From Saccoglossus kowalevskii (lineage: Eukaryota > Hemichordata > Enteropneusta > Harrimaniidae), in the NCBI RefSeq assembly GCF_000003605.2, contig NW_003144293.1:118151-140149 (forward strand): a stretch of 21,999 bases of DNA. Direction: 5' to 3'. This document shows positions 1-9,740 of the stretch, piece by piece (within the stretch, counting starts at the first letter, position 1; every line of letters begins with the position of its first letter). The translations under genes were made by a program, and so were the position numbers. A model generated the notes under the pieces. The model was not told where the DNA came from. It did no database searches and was given only the letters and a program-made list of their open reading frames with translations.

Positions 1-744
1 CCAGAAGTGAGAGGGCACCATACAACCGAGTTCCAGGTATATGGAGGCTTGCTATATCGTGTATATTGGGATCGTTCAGTTCCAGGAGGTAAGACGGTAC
101 GTCAAGTGGTTGTGCCCAAACTGTTGAGGACTCGTGTTATGGAGATTGCCCATGATTCAATATTTGGTGGACACATGGGGATAAAGAAGACAGAAGACCG
201 GATTGTGACTAGCTTTTATTGGCCTGGGCTACATCAATGCCAGAAGACTGTTTCAAAGGGATCAGTTGTGAAGGCCCCATTAGGTAAGATGCCTTTAATT
301 GATATGCCATTCAAGCGTGTGGCTATAGATTTGGTTGGACCAATTACGCCAGCCAGTGATGGGGGTCATCGATACATCTTAACTATGGTGGACTATGCTA
401 CACGGTATCCAGAGGCGGTTCCACTTAAAAATATAGATAGAGAGTCTGTAGCCGAGGTGGTGATTGACTTTTATAGCCGATTGGGGGTTCCAGAAGAAGT
501 ACTAAGTGACATGAGGACTCAGTTTGTGTCAGAATGCATGCAAGAAGTATCAAGGTTGCTCAGCATTAAGAGACTGACGTCTACGCCCTATCACCCCATT
601 TGTAATGGACTGGTGGAAAAGTTTATTGGTACTTTGAAAAGCATTACAAAATCTCCCTTGCCCAAGTTTCCAACGACAATATCCGGAATTTTCTCCATTC
701 ACAAGCAGAATTTTATCACAATTCCAATGGTTCATACGTATTAA
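1..744 (+). pseudogene. Ty3/Gypsy-like retrotransposon integrase fragment (pol 3' part)
   Basis: This is the integrase part of a Gypsy-type pol, which joins element cDNA to host DNA. The frame is open from the left window edge to a stop at 742-744, so the 5' part lies outside. Counting from the GTG at 7, an H-x6-H pair (residues 49 and 56) starts the HHCC zinc finger. The core has D108 (VAIDLVGP), D168 (LSDMRTQF) and E204 (HPICNGLVEKF), so the D-x59-D-x35-E spacing is classical. Two defects are visible. Only one Cys (residue 78) of the expected CxxC remains, apparently after a small in-frame deletion behind FYWPGLHQ. Similarity also stops at about residue 212 (about base 648), after which the frame reads unrelated sequence to the stop. 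No LTR, RT or protease is seen. The family assignment is strong; the clade within Gypsy is not determined. Confidence 0.9.
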
Positions 745-2084
745 ATGTCCAAAGCCCTTTTTAATAATTTTTGTCACATTTAAGATTTTTGTAGGTATCA
801 ACTAGCTGCGGGTGACTGTTTGACATTTCAGAAAACACAACGTTTACACATTGACGCACGCGCACAGACAAAACAGCACACTGCACTGGGACACTCGGAC
901 CTAAATAACAAGCAATATGACAACACATTTCCAGTTAAATAAGCGCGAGCAACGTATAAGGTGCGTCAACCGCCAGAACTAGTCGTGTGTTGTTCGATGA
1001 TTATCTCCCGGTTACAAATATTCACATGAAACATTACTCGTTTTACGTGGTGCAAGATACTTTGTTGAGCAGACAATGTTACAGTTGTTTGACCTGTTCA
1101 CAAATTAAAGGTAACCCCCCCCCCAAAAAAAAAAAACGCCGACAAACCTCAACAATGAATCAATATGCAAATATATCGACCACCAAATGCGCAATTCTGA
1201 TTGTATTATAGGACTGTGAGACATGATAATGATATAACACATCGGTTCTCTTACAAATGCGTTAATTAAAAACCCATTGAATAACAAAATAGTTGAAATA
1301 ATTACATAAATGCTTTTAACAGTATATATATAGCCCAGAACATTTATTTATCGATTGACTTTGATATTAATTGTTTCCCAAATGTGGCATTTCATTTTCC
1401 TTCCCTTGCTTGATTGTTTTCTTGCAATTGTAATGCTACAATGTGTATCTTTTACCACTGTGTAAACACTGTATATACATCGTTACTATACCATGATTAC
1501 TAAAACTACTTCGTGCTTCACAGAAGCCATGTCATACTGATGTTTATAACTTATTGATAAAATTTGGCAAAGATATGTTTTACATTATGTGAAAGAGCTG
1601 TACAAATTAGCTCACCTCACATATTTGAGTTATATAGACAAGGCTTGTATAATTTCTCTATGTTTGTGTGATGCTGTCCGTATGCTTTAGGAGTGAACGA
1701 GTTATTTCACATCAATGTGTAGAGGTCACTGACAAGGTGACCAACTTGATGTTCTTGATACCGAGCTGATACCTCAGTTTGTTACATCTAAGTTAAAAGG
1801 TTAAGGTAAGTTGAACTGTTCTCGTAATCTTGGATGAAAGACAACCTCACATCCAAGTATTTTCTTTTCGAATGAAATCATAAAAAATGTTGAGAGTAAT
1901 TAAAATGCCACGAGCTGGGGCACTCACGTTATACGTTTATTATATGGTTATGTACTTACTTTGTTAGCAGATCATCATCATCGAGCAATACACAGATATT
2001 TGACTCTCAATTGCTATATTATTAATTATAATGTTAAAATTCGTCACATAATAATGTACACTAACATTTATCTGCCAGCAGGAA
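745..2084. other. Intergenic stretch, no gene recognised
   Basis: This is AT-rich DNA with stop codons scattered in all frames. The only clear structure is a C10 run followed by an A12 run at 1115-1136. No exon, RNA gene or mobile element is recognised. Confidence 0.5.
1115..1136. repeat. Low-complexity C10-A12 run
   Basis: Ten C residues are followed directly by twelve A residues. It could be a simple mutation hotspot, or the oligo-A end of an old retrocopy read with its flanking C run. No retrocopy body is recognised on the left. Confidence 0.8.
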
Positions 2085-3020
2085 TAGGCATTCGGAAATA
2101 ACGTCATAGTTGGCGATTGTCCACAGAAAGCCAAACAACAGCCATGGTGTTACTGCCCATACTGTCCCGCTGTAAACTGAACAGCAGCTGACCCGAACAT
2201 TACAGTTGTTGAGAAGGTTGCGCTATGTTAAAGCGGCGGTGTCGTCACCTGCGCATGCGTCAGATGGCCATAGCGTGTCATTGTTTAAAACAAGCGTCTA
2301 CCCATGATCCTTTGCGTTTTAGCGTGCGTTGTTATCAGCGCTTGCGACTCAATTACTGCGTGTGCGCAGGTGACGACCCTCCCGCTTTAAGCAGTAAAGT
2401 ACTAATGCAGAATGTGGTATTGGTTAATGAGTGGACAGTATAAGCATATGGTATAAATTAGAGAAGTATTTGTTGATGGGGGAGTTTTGTGCACATTGCC
2501 GACTATTTTTAATTAAATTGAAGCATACTGTGAATTAGTAGGTAGTATGTATGCCCTCACAACACGAGGTGTTAAATGGCCGCGTTGCAGCTGATGATTC
2601 CTTGCTTCAACGAGAGAAATACGCCATGGTTGTCATTGGCCACAATTCCTTGCACTGGCATAAATGGTTCAGTGAGTTTTTGAGAGGGCGCAGTTGTTTT
2701 AAGCAGTTAAGTCGTAAACAGATGGTGGATATTAGAGAATAATTTGTTAATATGAAATTTATATTGGCCCTGCCTGGTACTTCATCAACATCACGGGATA
2801 TCGGGGAGTTGTCTCGGTCAACGCCCTCACAACACCCATCTCTGTGTGTGCCAGTAGCCAATCAGCGACCGTGTTACAGCGTGAGTAGCCTACTGGCAAC
2901 AACATTACATGTGGTGAATTCCCGCTCTTATGTGTGACAAGCCATGGTATTACTGAGTATATTTCAGCACTACACACTTTAAGCAGCTGACCCTACACTT
3001 TCGATGTTTTTGAGATGGTA
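2085..3020. repeat. Patchwork of diverged duplicated segments
   Basis: Several pieces recur in degenerate form. The segment around 2140-2215 (GCCATGGTGTTACTG then CAGCTGACCCGAACA) resembles 2941-3015 (GCCATGGTATTACTG then CAGCTGACCCTACAC). The segment 2387-2445 (TTTAAGCAG, later TTGGTTAATG) resembles 2699-2755. The string CCCTCACAACAC occurs near 2554 and again near 2825. A 9-bp inverted repeat TGCCAGTAG/CTACTGGCA lies at 2849-2857 and 2890-2898. This looks like an old local duplication into which the element at 2228-2390 was inserted. No coding function is recognised. Confidence 0.5.
2228..2390. mobile_element. MITE-like element with about 24-bp terminal inverted repeats flanked by TTAA
   Basis: The left end reads TTAA then AGCGGCGGTGTCGTCACC and continues TGCGCA. 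The reverse complement of the right end reads TTAA then AGCGGGAGGGTCGTCACC and continues TGCGCA. The arms match over about 24 bases with three mismatches and are both bounded by TTAA, as expected for a TTAA-targeting element. The interior is only about 110 bp and has no coding potential. piggyBac-type elements use TTAA targets, but their inverted repeats usually start with CC, so the superfamily is open. TTAA could also be part of the repeat itself. Confidence 0.65.
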
Positions 3021-3043
3021 GTGTCAAAGTGAACTTGAACCGA

Positions 3044-3180
3044 GATTGATTCTACTCTTGACTAACACTGATTGATTTTTCGCTTGACTAAGATATTAGA
3101 AGTGTGTACTGTGCACATTTTACCGGCTTTCAAATCATAGAGATTGTACCCAGATTGATTTTTATCTTGACTAACATATC
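3044..3180 (+). repeat. Three copies of a short GATTGATT...CTTGACTAA motif
   Basis: The motif GATTGATT, about five variable bases, then CTTGACTAA occurs at 3044, 3070 and 3153. The first two are almost in tandem and the third is about 60 bp further on. It is a small local repeat with no known role. Confidence 0.6.
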
Positions 3181-3649
3181 AGTGATGTGAGGGATGTTAG
3201 GGTAAAAGTATTTGACATCAAGAGTAACCCAAATTACATTAATGTGTAACTTCGGGTGCTGTATGGTAATTGTTGTACCTAGCGAATGATGGAATAGTTT
3301 GAACTAGAAGGTAACCCACATATCACACAACAGAATGAATTTCGGGATAAGTTTTAACACCACAAGTATCATCTAGTGTAGTTCAATATAAGGTATACAA
3401 ACACATATTTGGTTTCTGATTTCGCTCAGTCGTTGGATCAAATCGTCGCAAACTATCGAAGTTTTATTTAATGCGTGAGAGGAGCCATGTAGATGGATGA
3501 AACTACATTATATCCAGAATATATATAAGAAACATAACTAGTATCACCACTGAACCCATATTGTAATTTCATGCACCAAATTAAACTCAGCATGTCAAAT
3601 ATCATGTAACAGCATCATCGATTGAAGTGTTTTTTCCAACAGAAATAGA
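3181..3649. other. Intergenic stretch, no gene recognised
   Basis: AT-rich sequence without open frames or repeats that I can recognise. It precedes the left edge of duplicated unit A. Confidence 0.45.
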
Positions 3650-4292
3650 ATCAAATGTTTATATGACGTTCATCTTGAAAAGTTAAAATAACTTTTCCGT
3701 AACTGGCAGCTACAAATCTTCGTAGTCAGTCGCTGAGGTGAGAAATTGAAAATATGTTATTTGGCGATGGTAGGAATAAACCGGTCCCTGGAATATCGTA
3801 CACATTAACCAACAGCAGAATATGGAAAACAAACATGCACCGTGGGTCACGGATTTTGTTTTAATTTATTTATCGTCTGTTCAGCGCCGGACTATGCTTT
3901 CTAACGAGTCGCGATCTATTATATTATTTCGTTATAATGTAACGCATAACAACTTCTAAAATTCTAATTGTAATAAATAATCGCCCGATAAAACAATTGA
4001 CGCTAATACTACAATAACTTGTATTCACATTCAGTGAGAGGTAGTCTTCCGATGAAAATGCGTTATATTTACTCATATGTAAACATCAATTTCTGTGTAT
4101 CCATTACGAAAATATAGAAAAACCTTTCTCTAAAAATTAATTGTTTGGAAAAATCTGGTTTCGTAAATCTATTTAAGTCAAATAACAAATACAAATAAAT
4201 CCCGATGTCAAAATTAGTATTATTATTAAAAAACGAGAAAAAAAAATGCACTAACATCAAGCAGAAAAAATAGTCGTGAAATGGTTAATCGT

Positions 4293-5056
4293 TCACTCAC
4301 TGGGCACGCAACACATGACATCGACATCTGCGATAGGTTGTTTTCTACAGTCGACATTGCATTCAATTTTGGACGATTTCACCTCGTTTCTTCCACATCC
4401 TGCAATCTGACATTTTCCACCGCATTCTTCTTTACACAAGTTCCCACCAAATCCATCACCATCTAATTACGTAATGAAAAAAATACGACACATAAATTGT
4501 TATCCCACTTGGTCTTCTTTCTTCTTAGCTTTGTTTTATGTGATATGTTTTTGTTTTTAAAATATACTTTTAAAATACAATACATATTAAAATCAGTGAA
4601 TTTGCTTCTCTTTGCTTTCTAAAAATATGAGATTAAAGAGTATTGTGGGTAGATATTGAAAATAAATATGCCGCTTTCGTTTTCAACATCGAAACATAGT
4701 TTATTTTAACTTTGCCGTTAATAATTCGTGAGTCAAAATTGCGTAAAAAATTTAACATACTGCAACAAGTCATATTTGGCTCCGGACATGCGCACTCGGT
4801 CGAGGGTGTAAAATGCTTGCATTCTTCGGCACAGTATCCACCACAAGCCCCGCAATGCTGAGTTGCCACACCAGGAGAAAGTGGCATCTAATACCGAAAA
4901 AAACAAAACAGCAATAATGAAAATATAGCACTATCGATGTTTTATTTTTCAAATCCCGATCAGAAAACTAGGATTGATGTTACTTACTCCTCCTTGCTTT
5001 GCTCGGCATAGCAACGGTACCAGCAACAATACGCACAGGCTTAGCTTGGCGGACAT
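4293..5056 (-). CDS. Cysteine-rich secreted protein, two 8-Cys domains (copy A), 3 exons
   Basis: Exons are 5056-4988, 4887-4761 and 4462-4293 (69, 127 and 170 nt), giving 121 residues plus a TGA stop. Both introns (100 and 298 nt) have GT/AG ends (GTAAGTA and GTATGT donors, ATTAG acceptors), in phases 0 and 1. Exon 1 encodes a clear signal peptide (MSAKLSLCVLLLVPLLCRA) and a short KQGG stub. Exon 2 holds domain 1, with spacing C-x2-C-x3-C-x3-C-x8-C-x-C-x6-CC. Exon 3 holds domain 2, with spacing C-x3-C-x3-C-x4-C-x11-C-x3-C-x11-CC and the tail VPSE. The shared C-G-G-x-C core and terminal CC suggest an internal duplication. Sixteen Cys, all retained in copy B, imply eight disulphides outside the cell. 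An in-frame ATG at 5068 could add four residues, but only the 5056 start is shared with copy B. I do not recognise the family. A defence peptide is possible, but nothing in the sequence proves a role. Confidence 0.85.
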
Positions 5057-5100
5057 TTTTAGAATCATGGGTTGTTGTCGCTTTCACAGCTAGAGCACAC

Positions 5101-5149
5101 GTCACCAGTTTTCTGAGGTTACTATTAATTATACATTTTTGTTAATATA
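5101..5149 (-). promoter_or_regulatory. Proximal 5' region of copy A: TATA-like motif and conserved block
   Basis: A TATATT motif (5149-5144) lies about 90 bases before the ATG. It is followed by a block reading AACCTCAGAAAACTGGTGAC (5120-5101). Copy C has the same block at 21736-21755 and copy B a diverged form at 9727-9708. Conservation against a poorly conserved background suggests core promoter or 5' UTR sequence. CCTCAG could alternatively be a splice acceptor for an upstream leader exon. Confidence 0.45.
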
Positions 5150-5731
5150 GAGCATAACATTCATAACACAGTATAATGGTTAGAATACACAATCATTCGT
5201 TACACATATGGTCTAGTCAAATTAATATAGTTATGATATGCAATTGAACAAATTAAATTTGAAATTAAATTCAATGAGTTTATTACTTTATTACCTATCT
5301 CAAACTTTATTTTATTTTGAACTATATAAATTGTATAACCCGTCAAATCAGCCAGCTCAACTCCTGACAACCTTGTCTTCATATATATTCTATGCACAGT
5401 TGCAAAATACATTTTATTAAAATATAAAACAGCTGGTTGAAAACTATGTATGACCTTTTTAATCGAATGAACATGTCTCGCTGCCGAGCACTATGCCGAT
5501 GCTCATTGATAACAATGCTGATTCAAAACACTTGATGTGAGATATGCAAATATATGTCTTTATCGGCGTAATTTGTATGCAAAAAACGTACGTGCATAGT
5601 CAACAGCTGGCGTATATATATCAGAACTCGAATATTATGTTAGTCGATATTGTTTTCTATATAGTTCATGTCTAAAAAATAATACATAGACACAAAGAAA
5701 ACATTACAGTTTCACTGGCTACGTATTTGTC

Positions 5732-5738
5732 ACTTACC
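5732..5738 (-). other. Possible splice donor of a non-coding leader exon, copy A
   Basis: On the minus strand the sequence reads CTGTG then GTAAGTGACAAATAC. Copy B has CTGTG then GTAAGTGATAAATA (donor 10223-10218). Copy C has GTTGAG then GCAAGTGACAAATAC (donor from 19307), a GC form. A good donor at matching positions suggests a 5' UTR exon spliced to the CCTCAG before exon 1. The acceptor lacks a pyrimidine tract, so this stays tentative. Confidence 0.3.
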
Positions 5739-5819
5739 ACAGTAGCGTGATTATAGTCACAACTCAGATGTTAGTAGGAAGGTTTCAACAGTGGAAAAGC
5801 GTACGTCACCATGTTTTCA

Positions 5820-5839
5820 CACGTGTATCTATGACGTCA
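5820..5839 (-). promoter_or_regulatory. CRE-like palindrome and E-box with 6-bp spacer, copy A
   Basis: The CRE palindrome TGACGTCA (5832-5839) is separated by six bases from the E-box CACGTG (5820-5825). The same arrangement and spacer occur in unit B (10317-10336) and unit C (19196-19215), about 80-95 bp before a possible leader-exon donor. These sites typically bind bZIP (CREB/ATF) and bHLH factors. The regulatory role here is inferred from conservation. Confidence 0.5.
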
Positions 5840-6240
5840 TATGTTTTCACAACGCGGGAACACTGTAGGGCATCCACTATAGAACGGATTTATGTTGTTT
5901 TCAATCAAGCCTGTATATCCCGGTATCGATACCCGCTGAAGAATTAAGTATTGAAAGTCAATTGTTTTGCATAAATTTATAATTCGCATTTGCACATGAC
6001 TTTGATAACAAAATCTGGTTTGTAGGGTTGGGTGATGCTAAAGGGTAAAAGGCGAGGGAAACAGAAAACTATAATATTTGATTGTAATACAAAATAAGGC
6101 AGTATCTTAAGCGTTTAATGCGCAGGTCATCGTACACACTGCCACGCATGCAAGCTGAGAATTATTAGGTTGTAGCACTTACAGTGGATCACGCCATAAA
6201 CATATTGGTGGGTGATATATACTAATACAGTCGTAAACTG

Positions 6241-7439
6241 AACTAAATGCACACAACATTAAATGTCCAATAGCGACGTCTACAGTGCTTATGAAAAACA
6301 TTGTTTATTTATACCATGTTAGTACCTTCCATGTTTATACGAAATTCATTATCTTACACCGAATCGATTTTCCATTTGACATGACTTATTTTTTATATTT
6401 CATTGTTATGTTATCATCATGATCGGTTTAATATCATAACAAACACCAGGTACCATAGCTCATGGTGACCCCTCGTGTTCGGAGATCGAAGACTTTCAGT
6501 TTCAAGCATTACGACAACAAAGTTTTTGGTATTGTGGATGAAGGCGCGATTTCTGATTTGTAATTAGATATACAATTACATTGTAGCGTGACACACTTCA
6601 CAGAAATGAATGAATCGTGGTTCAATGCATAAATGTACCTTTTTACTTTATCTAGATGGCTCCATGTCAACAAGTATGCATACATACAGAGCCATATACG
6701 TCACAATGTTTAAATGACTAAATACCATGTTGCCAAGTTCTACAGTCACAAACATGTCCTAATTGTGTAGTTATCAATTTACTGAACAGGCATGTAATAG
6801 CAAACGGCTCAATTATCTATCTATCGAACTGTATGATATCATATCGCGGTTGGGGCTGTTGAAGGTGTGGTCCTAGTAAAATGAGAAACCAAATGATGGA
6901 ATAAGCGTTTGCTACCGTTATACTGCCAGAACCATGTATAGGGATAACAATAATGAAACTTCTGTATTGGAATAATGCGACAGTTTTGAACAAACTTATA
7001 TTGAGATGTTATTTAGGTAATTGCTCAATAATGCGTTTGACATTTGCCACATGAACAAATTCCATGCACACATACATATATAATAATTGTTGTCATTTCT
7101 ATTTCAAATACATTTTAATACCTCCTAGTCATAGGAACTTGCAGGTATAGCACCATTTGATCAAGGTAATTTAAGTACTGTAAATGTTGCTGGCTACTGT
7201 AAAACCCAGAGGATAGCACATCAATCAAGAATCACAGCCTTTACATCTAATTCTATATACATGCTTAGTACTTACTCTTCAAGAGCATTCGCGAGACTTG
7301 ATCACGCACATGTCCTTCATCAAAAACGTTTGAATTACCCATCTTGATGTGCCAGATACATGTTATGTTTAGTGTTACGACAATGTATGAATGGGTAAAG
7401 AAAGACACATACAAAGACATTATTAGCTAGTTATCAGGC
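6241..7439. other. Intergenic stretch between units A and B, no gene recognised
   Basis: AT-rich DNA with no open frame of note. A short inverted repeat (TGTTATG near 6408, CATAACA near 6436) is present. No exon or mobile element is recognised. Confidence 0.45.
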
Positions 7440-8099
7440 TCTTTATTCAATAAGTAGTCGGAAAATTCAAATTAACTAAATGGAAGTCAGCTTGTACATA
7501 TAGTTTCAGTAAATTGCAACACTTTCGTTACACTTCTTCATAGTCAGATTCTGAGAAGAGAGATGAAAGCAAATGTTACTTGGTGATGATAGGAATAATC
7601 TATGCAATATCATACACATTGAATAACAAAGCATAGCGTGTAAATTACAAAAAAGCTGAATTTTGTTCACAATAATATTCATGATATTGAATGTCAGACA
7701 ATTAGCAATGCTTTCTAAAAAAATTCTATCATATCTATTTAATAAACGCACAACAACTTACAGTCATAATTTTGTATGCATATGTCCAATAAAACAGGTA
7801 CTGCTAATATTACAATAGTAATAAAGTTCATATTCTAATAATGCGTTATTCTTTTTTATAGTATGGAAACAGAAACGCGTGTGCACCCATCTGGTCAAAC
7901 GATTATACGAAAACAGATTATGAAAATTCATAAAAAAGATCGCTCTTAGATAAATTAATGGCACTCTGTCTAAGTGCATACTTTGAGTTATCCTCGCAAT
8001 AACATTATTATTATACATCCTTCCAAGGATACATCATGGGAATGCCGAAATCCAAAAAAGTTTATAACAGAATCAGAAAACTTCTTTGTGTGGAGTCCA

Positions 8100-8275
8100 A
8101 ACAAATGTATAATAATGAGAAATATTGGAATGTCGTTTATGAATAGAAGAAACAATAAAGGTCGCACAATTGCACTATGTAGTATATTAAACTGTATATT
8201 AACAGCACCTGACAGTGACACACCTTTACCTCTATCAGATGAATAAGAACTCAACCATTTTAAAGAAACCAGGGA
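8100..8275 (-). pseudogene. Jockey/Rex1-type LINE reverse transcriptase relic
   Basis: The minus-strand translation contains SLKWLSSYSSDRGKGVSLSG, about 13 further residues, and then VRPLLFLLFINDIP. This follows the known LINE RT order of W-x-x-SYLSDR, then GVPQGSxLGPLLFLLFINDIP, the region between palm motifs A and C. The PQGS stretch has decayed to HSAI. Where the family has HLFADD, this copy reads HLFGLH, so the catalytic Asp pair is lost. No start, endonuclease or 3' end is recognisable. It lies in the extra sequence that unit B has over unit A, so it probably arrived with an insertion after the duplication, or was deleted from A. Confidence 0.8.
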
Positions 8276-8810
8276 AACACAATAAATTGAAAACCTGTTT
8301 AATAACAGGCAATAAGATTTTCGAAAATCTGAATTAGACTTCGAAATTAAATCATGAAAATTTCAAGTTGTGATATTATTGACCATGAACGTGTTTTTAG
8401 CCAACCTGGCTGCTTTCATTTCTTCATACGTCTATAGGGTCACGCGAATCACAAATATTGTTACAGAATGTCATGTCTCAAATACCGAATTAGCATTATT
8501 TACATATTTTGTAAACTGAAGATAGATGTGTATTTATAAAGTAAGCCAATAAGAAAGACTCCTCAAACTTTTTAAAATGGCCCTCATGGATCTTAACATG
8601 ATTGCTTGATTTAGGGAATGAGGGAGTATTTGAAGCACGAAAATATGGTTACAGTCAGAAAGACCCAAATTGTGATTTAACATTATCATTATAGTTGACA
8701 TATATATGATACATAGATCGGGTAAAACCATTAAATACGAGATACGGCTAAATCGTGACAGGTACTAATTTACAAATAGGTAACACATTATAATATCCTA
8801 AAATGTCTAA

Positions 8811-8816
8811 TTTATT
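8811..8816 (-). terminator. Candidate polyadenylation signal of copy B
   Basis: AATAAA on the minus strand, 82 bases past the copy B stop codon. No exact AATAAA was found at a matching distance after copy A, which has AATAAT-like sequence instead. Confidence 0.35.
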
Positions 8817-8897
8817 AAGAGAAATAAACAAAATAAATAAGTAAATATGCATTAATATTTTAAAGGGAAATATCCTCAATATGAAATGGTTAATCAT

Positions 8898-9652
8898 TCA
8901 CTCACTCGGCACGCAACACATGACATCGACATCTGCGATAGGTAGTTTTCTACAGTCGACATTGCATTCAATTTCGGACGATTTCACTTCGTTTTCCCTA
9001 CATCCTGCAATCTGACATTTTCCACCACATTCTTCTTTACACAAGTTCCCGCCAAAACCTTCACCACCTTATTGCACAATGAAATAAGAATACAACATAA
9101 ATATATTTTTTGCGAGAAATTCTTTGGGATACAACCAAGATTTAACTCGGCTATCTTTGGTGAATACGATAGCCATATTTGTATCACCCCATTCGGAAAA
9201 ATCCTATTTTCGGCACTAAAAATATGAAATATAACGTAGATGCATTGTTGTTAAACTGTCAGTGATTTGTTTTCACCCGACTTAACGCCACGACCAAACG
9301 TACGTTATTTTGACTTTACTATTAGTGAGTGTACAAAAGAAACAATATATTGTTACATACTGCAACAAGTCATATCCGTATCCGAACATGTGCACTCAGT
9401 TGAGGGTGTGAAATGTTTGCATTCCTTGGCACAATATCCACCACATACCCAGCAATGCTGAGTCCCCACATCACGTGAATAGGGCATCTAATACAAAATA
9501 ATAACAAAATAGCAGCAATGAAAAGACAACACCATCAATGTTTGTTTTCAATTTCTGATTCGAAAACTTGTATTGACGTTACTTACACCTTGATTTGCTT
9601 GGCATATCAGGGGTACCAGCAGCAACGCGCACAGGCACAGCTTGGAGGACAT
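8898..9652 (-). CDS. Cysteine-rich secreted protein, two 8-Cys domains (copy B), 3 exons
   Basis: Exons are 9652-9587, 9487-9361 and 9067-8898 (66, 127 and 170 nt), giving 120 residues plus TGA. Introns are 99 and 293 nt, with the same donors (GTAAGT, GTATGT), AG acceptors and phases (0, 1) as copy A. The signal peptide starts MSSKLCLCALLLVPLICQA. All 16 Cys of copy A are present with identical spacing. Compared with copy A, domain 1 (exon 2) differs at 12 of 42 residues, for example GAC to WVC at the second Cys. Exon 3 differs at 6 of 56 residues, including the split codon, and VDVMCCVPSE is identical. There are no stops or frameshifts, so the gene looks functional. The copy A ATG at +12 upstream is absent here, which supports the shared downstream start. 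The family is unknown to me and a secreted role is inferred. Confidence 0.85.
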
Positions 9653-9700
9653 TTTAAAATGATTAGGCTGCTGTAGTCACAGATCCACCACAACACTCGT

Positions 9701-9740
9701 CACCAATTCTCCAGGTTACTTCAAATACACTAAATATATA
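9701..9740 (-). promoter_or_regulatory. Proximal 5' region of copy B: TATA-like motif and conserved block
   Basis: A TATATA motif (9740-9735) precedes a block starting AGTAACCTGGAGAATTGGTG (9730-9711), the diverged counterpart of the CCTCAGAAAACTGG block in copies A and C. The possible acceptor CAG of A and C reads GAG here. Confidence 0.45.

Larger units (their letters stand above)
3650..6240 (-). repeat. Duplicated unit A (carries cysteine-rich gene A)
   Basis: Sequence around gene A recurs around genes B and C, so whole segments were copied. On the 3' side, 3720-4060 matches 7530-7850 (for example TGGTAGGAATAA against TGATAGGAATAA, and ATGCTTTCTAA in both). On the 5' side, 5690-5950 matches 10180-10450 and also the reverse strand of 19090-19345. 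The last match with B is near 6190-6235 (GATCACGCCATAAAC) against 10595-10640 (GATCACGCTATAACG). Flanks are clearly more diverged than the exons. The edges are estimates by eye. Confidence 0.75.

Noticed and set aside
550-801. Minus-strand 83-codon frame
   Set aside because: It lies opposite the integrase relic and has no domain of its own.
2752-2937. Plus-strand 61-codon frame with a signal-like start (MKFILALPG)
   Set aside because: The hydrophobic stretch is too short, there is no homology, and the frame lies in the diverged repeat patch.
4281-4466. Plus-strand 61-codon frame rich in Ser and Thr
   Set aside because: It is the antisense of exon 3 of copy A, whose Cys pattern and splice sites are conserved in copy B.
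5747-5947. Plus-strand 66-codon frame
   Set aside because: It overlaps the conserved 5' flank of unit A, and the frame is not kept in units B or C.
9267-9461. Plus-strand 64-codon frame
   Set aside because: It is antisense to exon 2 and intron 2 of copy B.
4261-9670. Idea that the cysteine-rich genes are a known conotoxin or mussel antimicrobial peptide family
   Set aside because: The Cys spacing (two 8-Cys units each ending in CC, no dibasic propeptide site before the first Cys) does not clearly match a framework I can recall, so no name was assigned.
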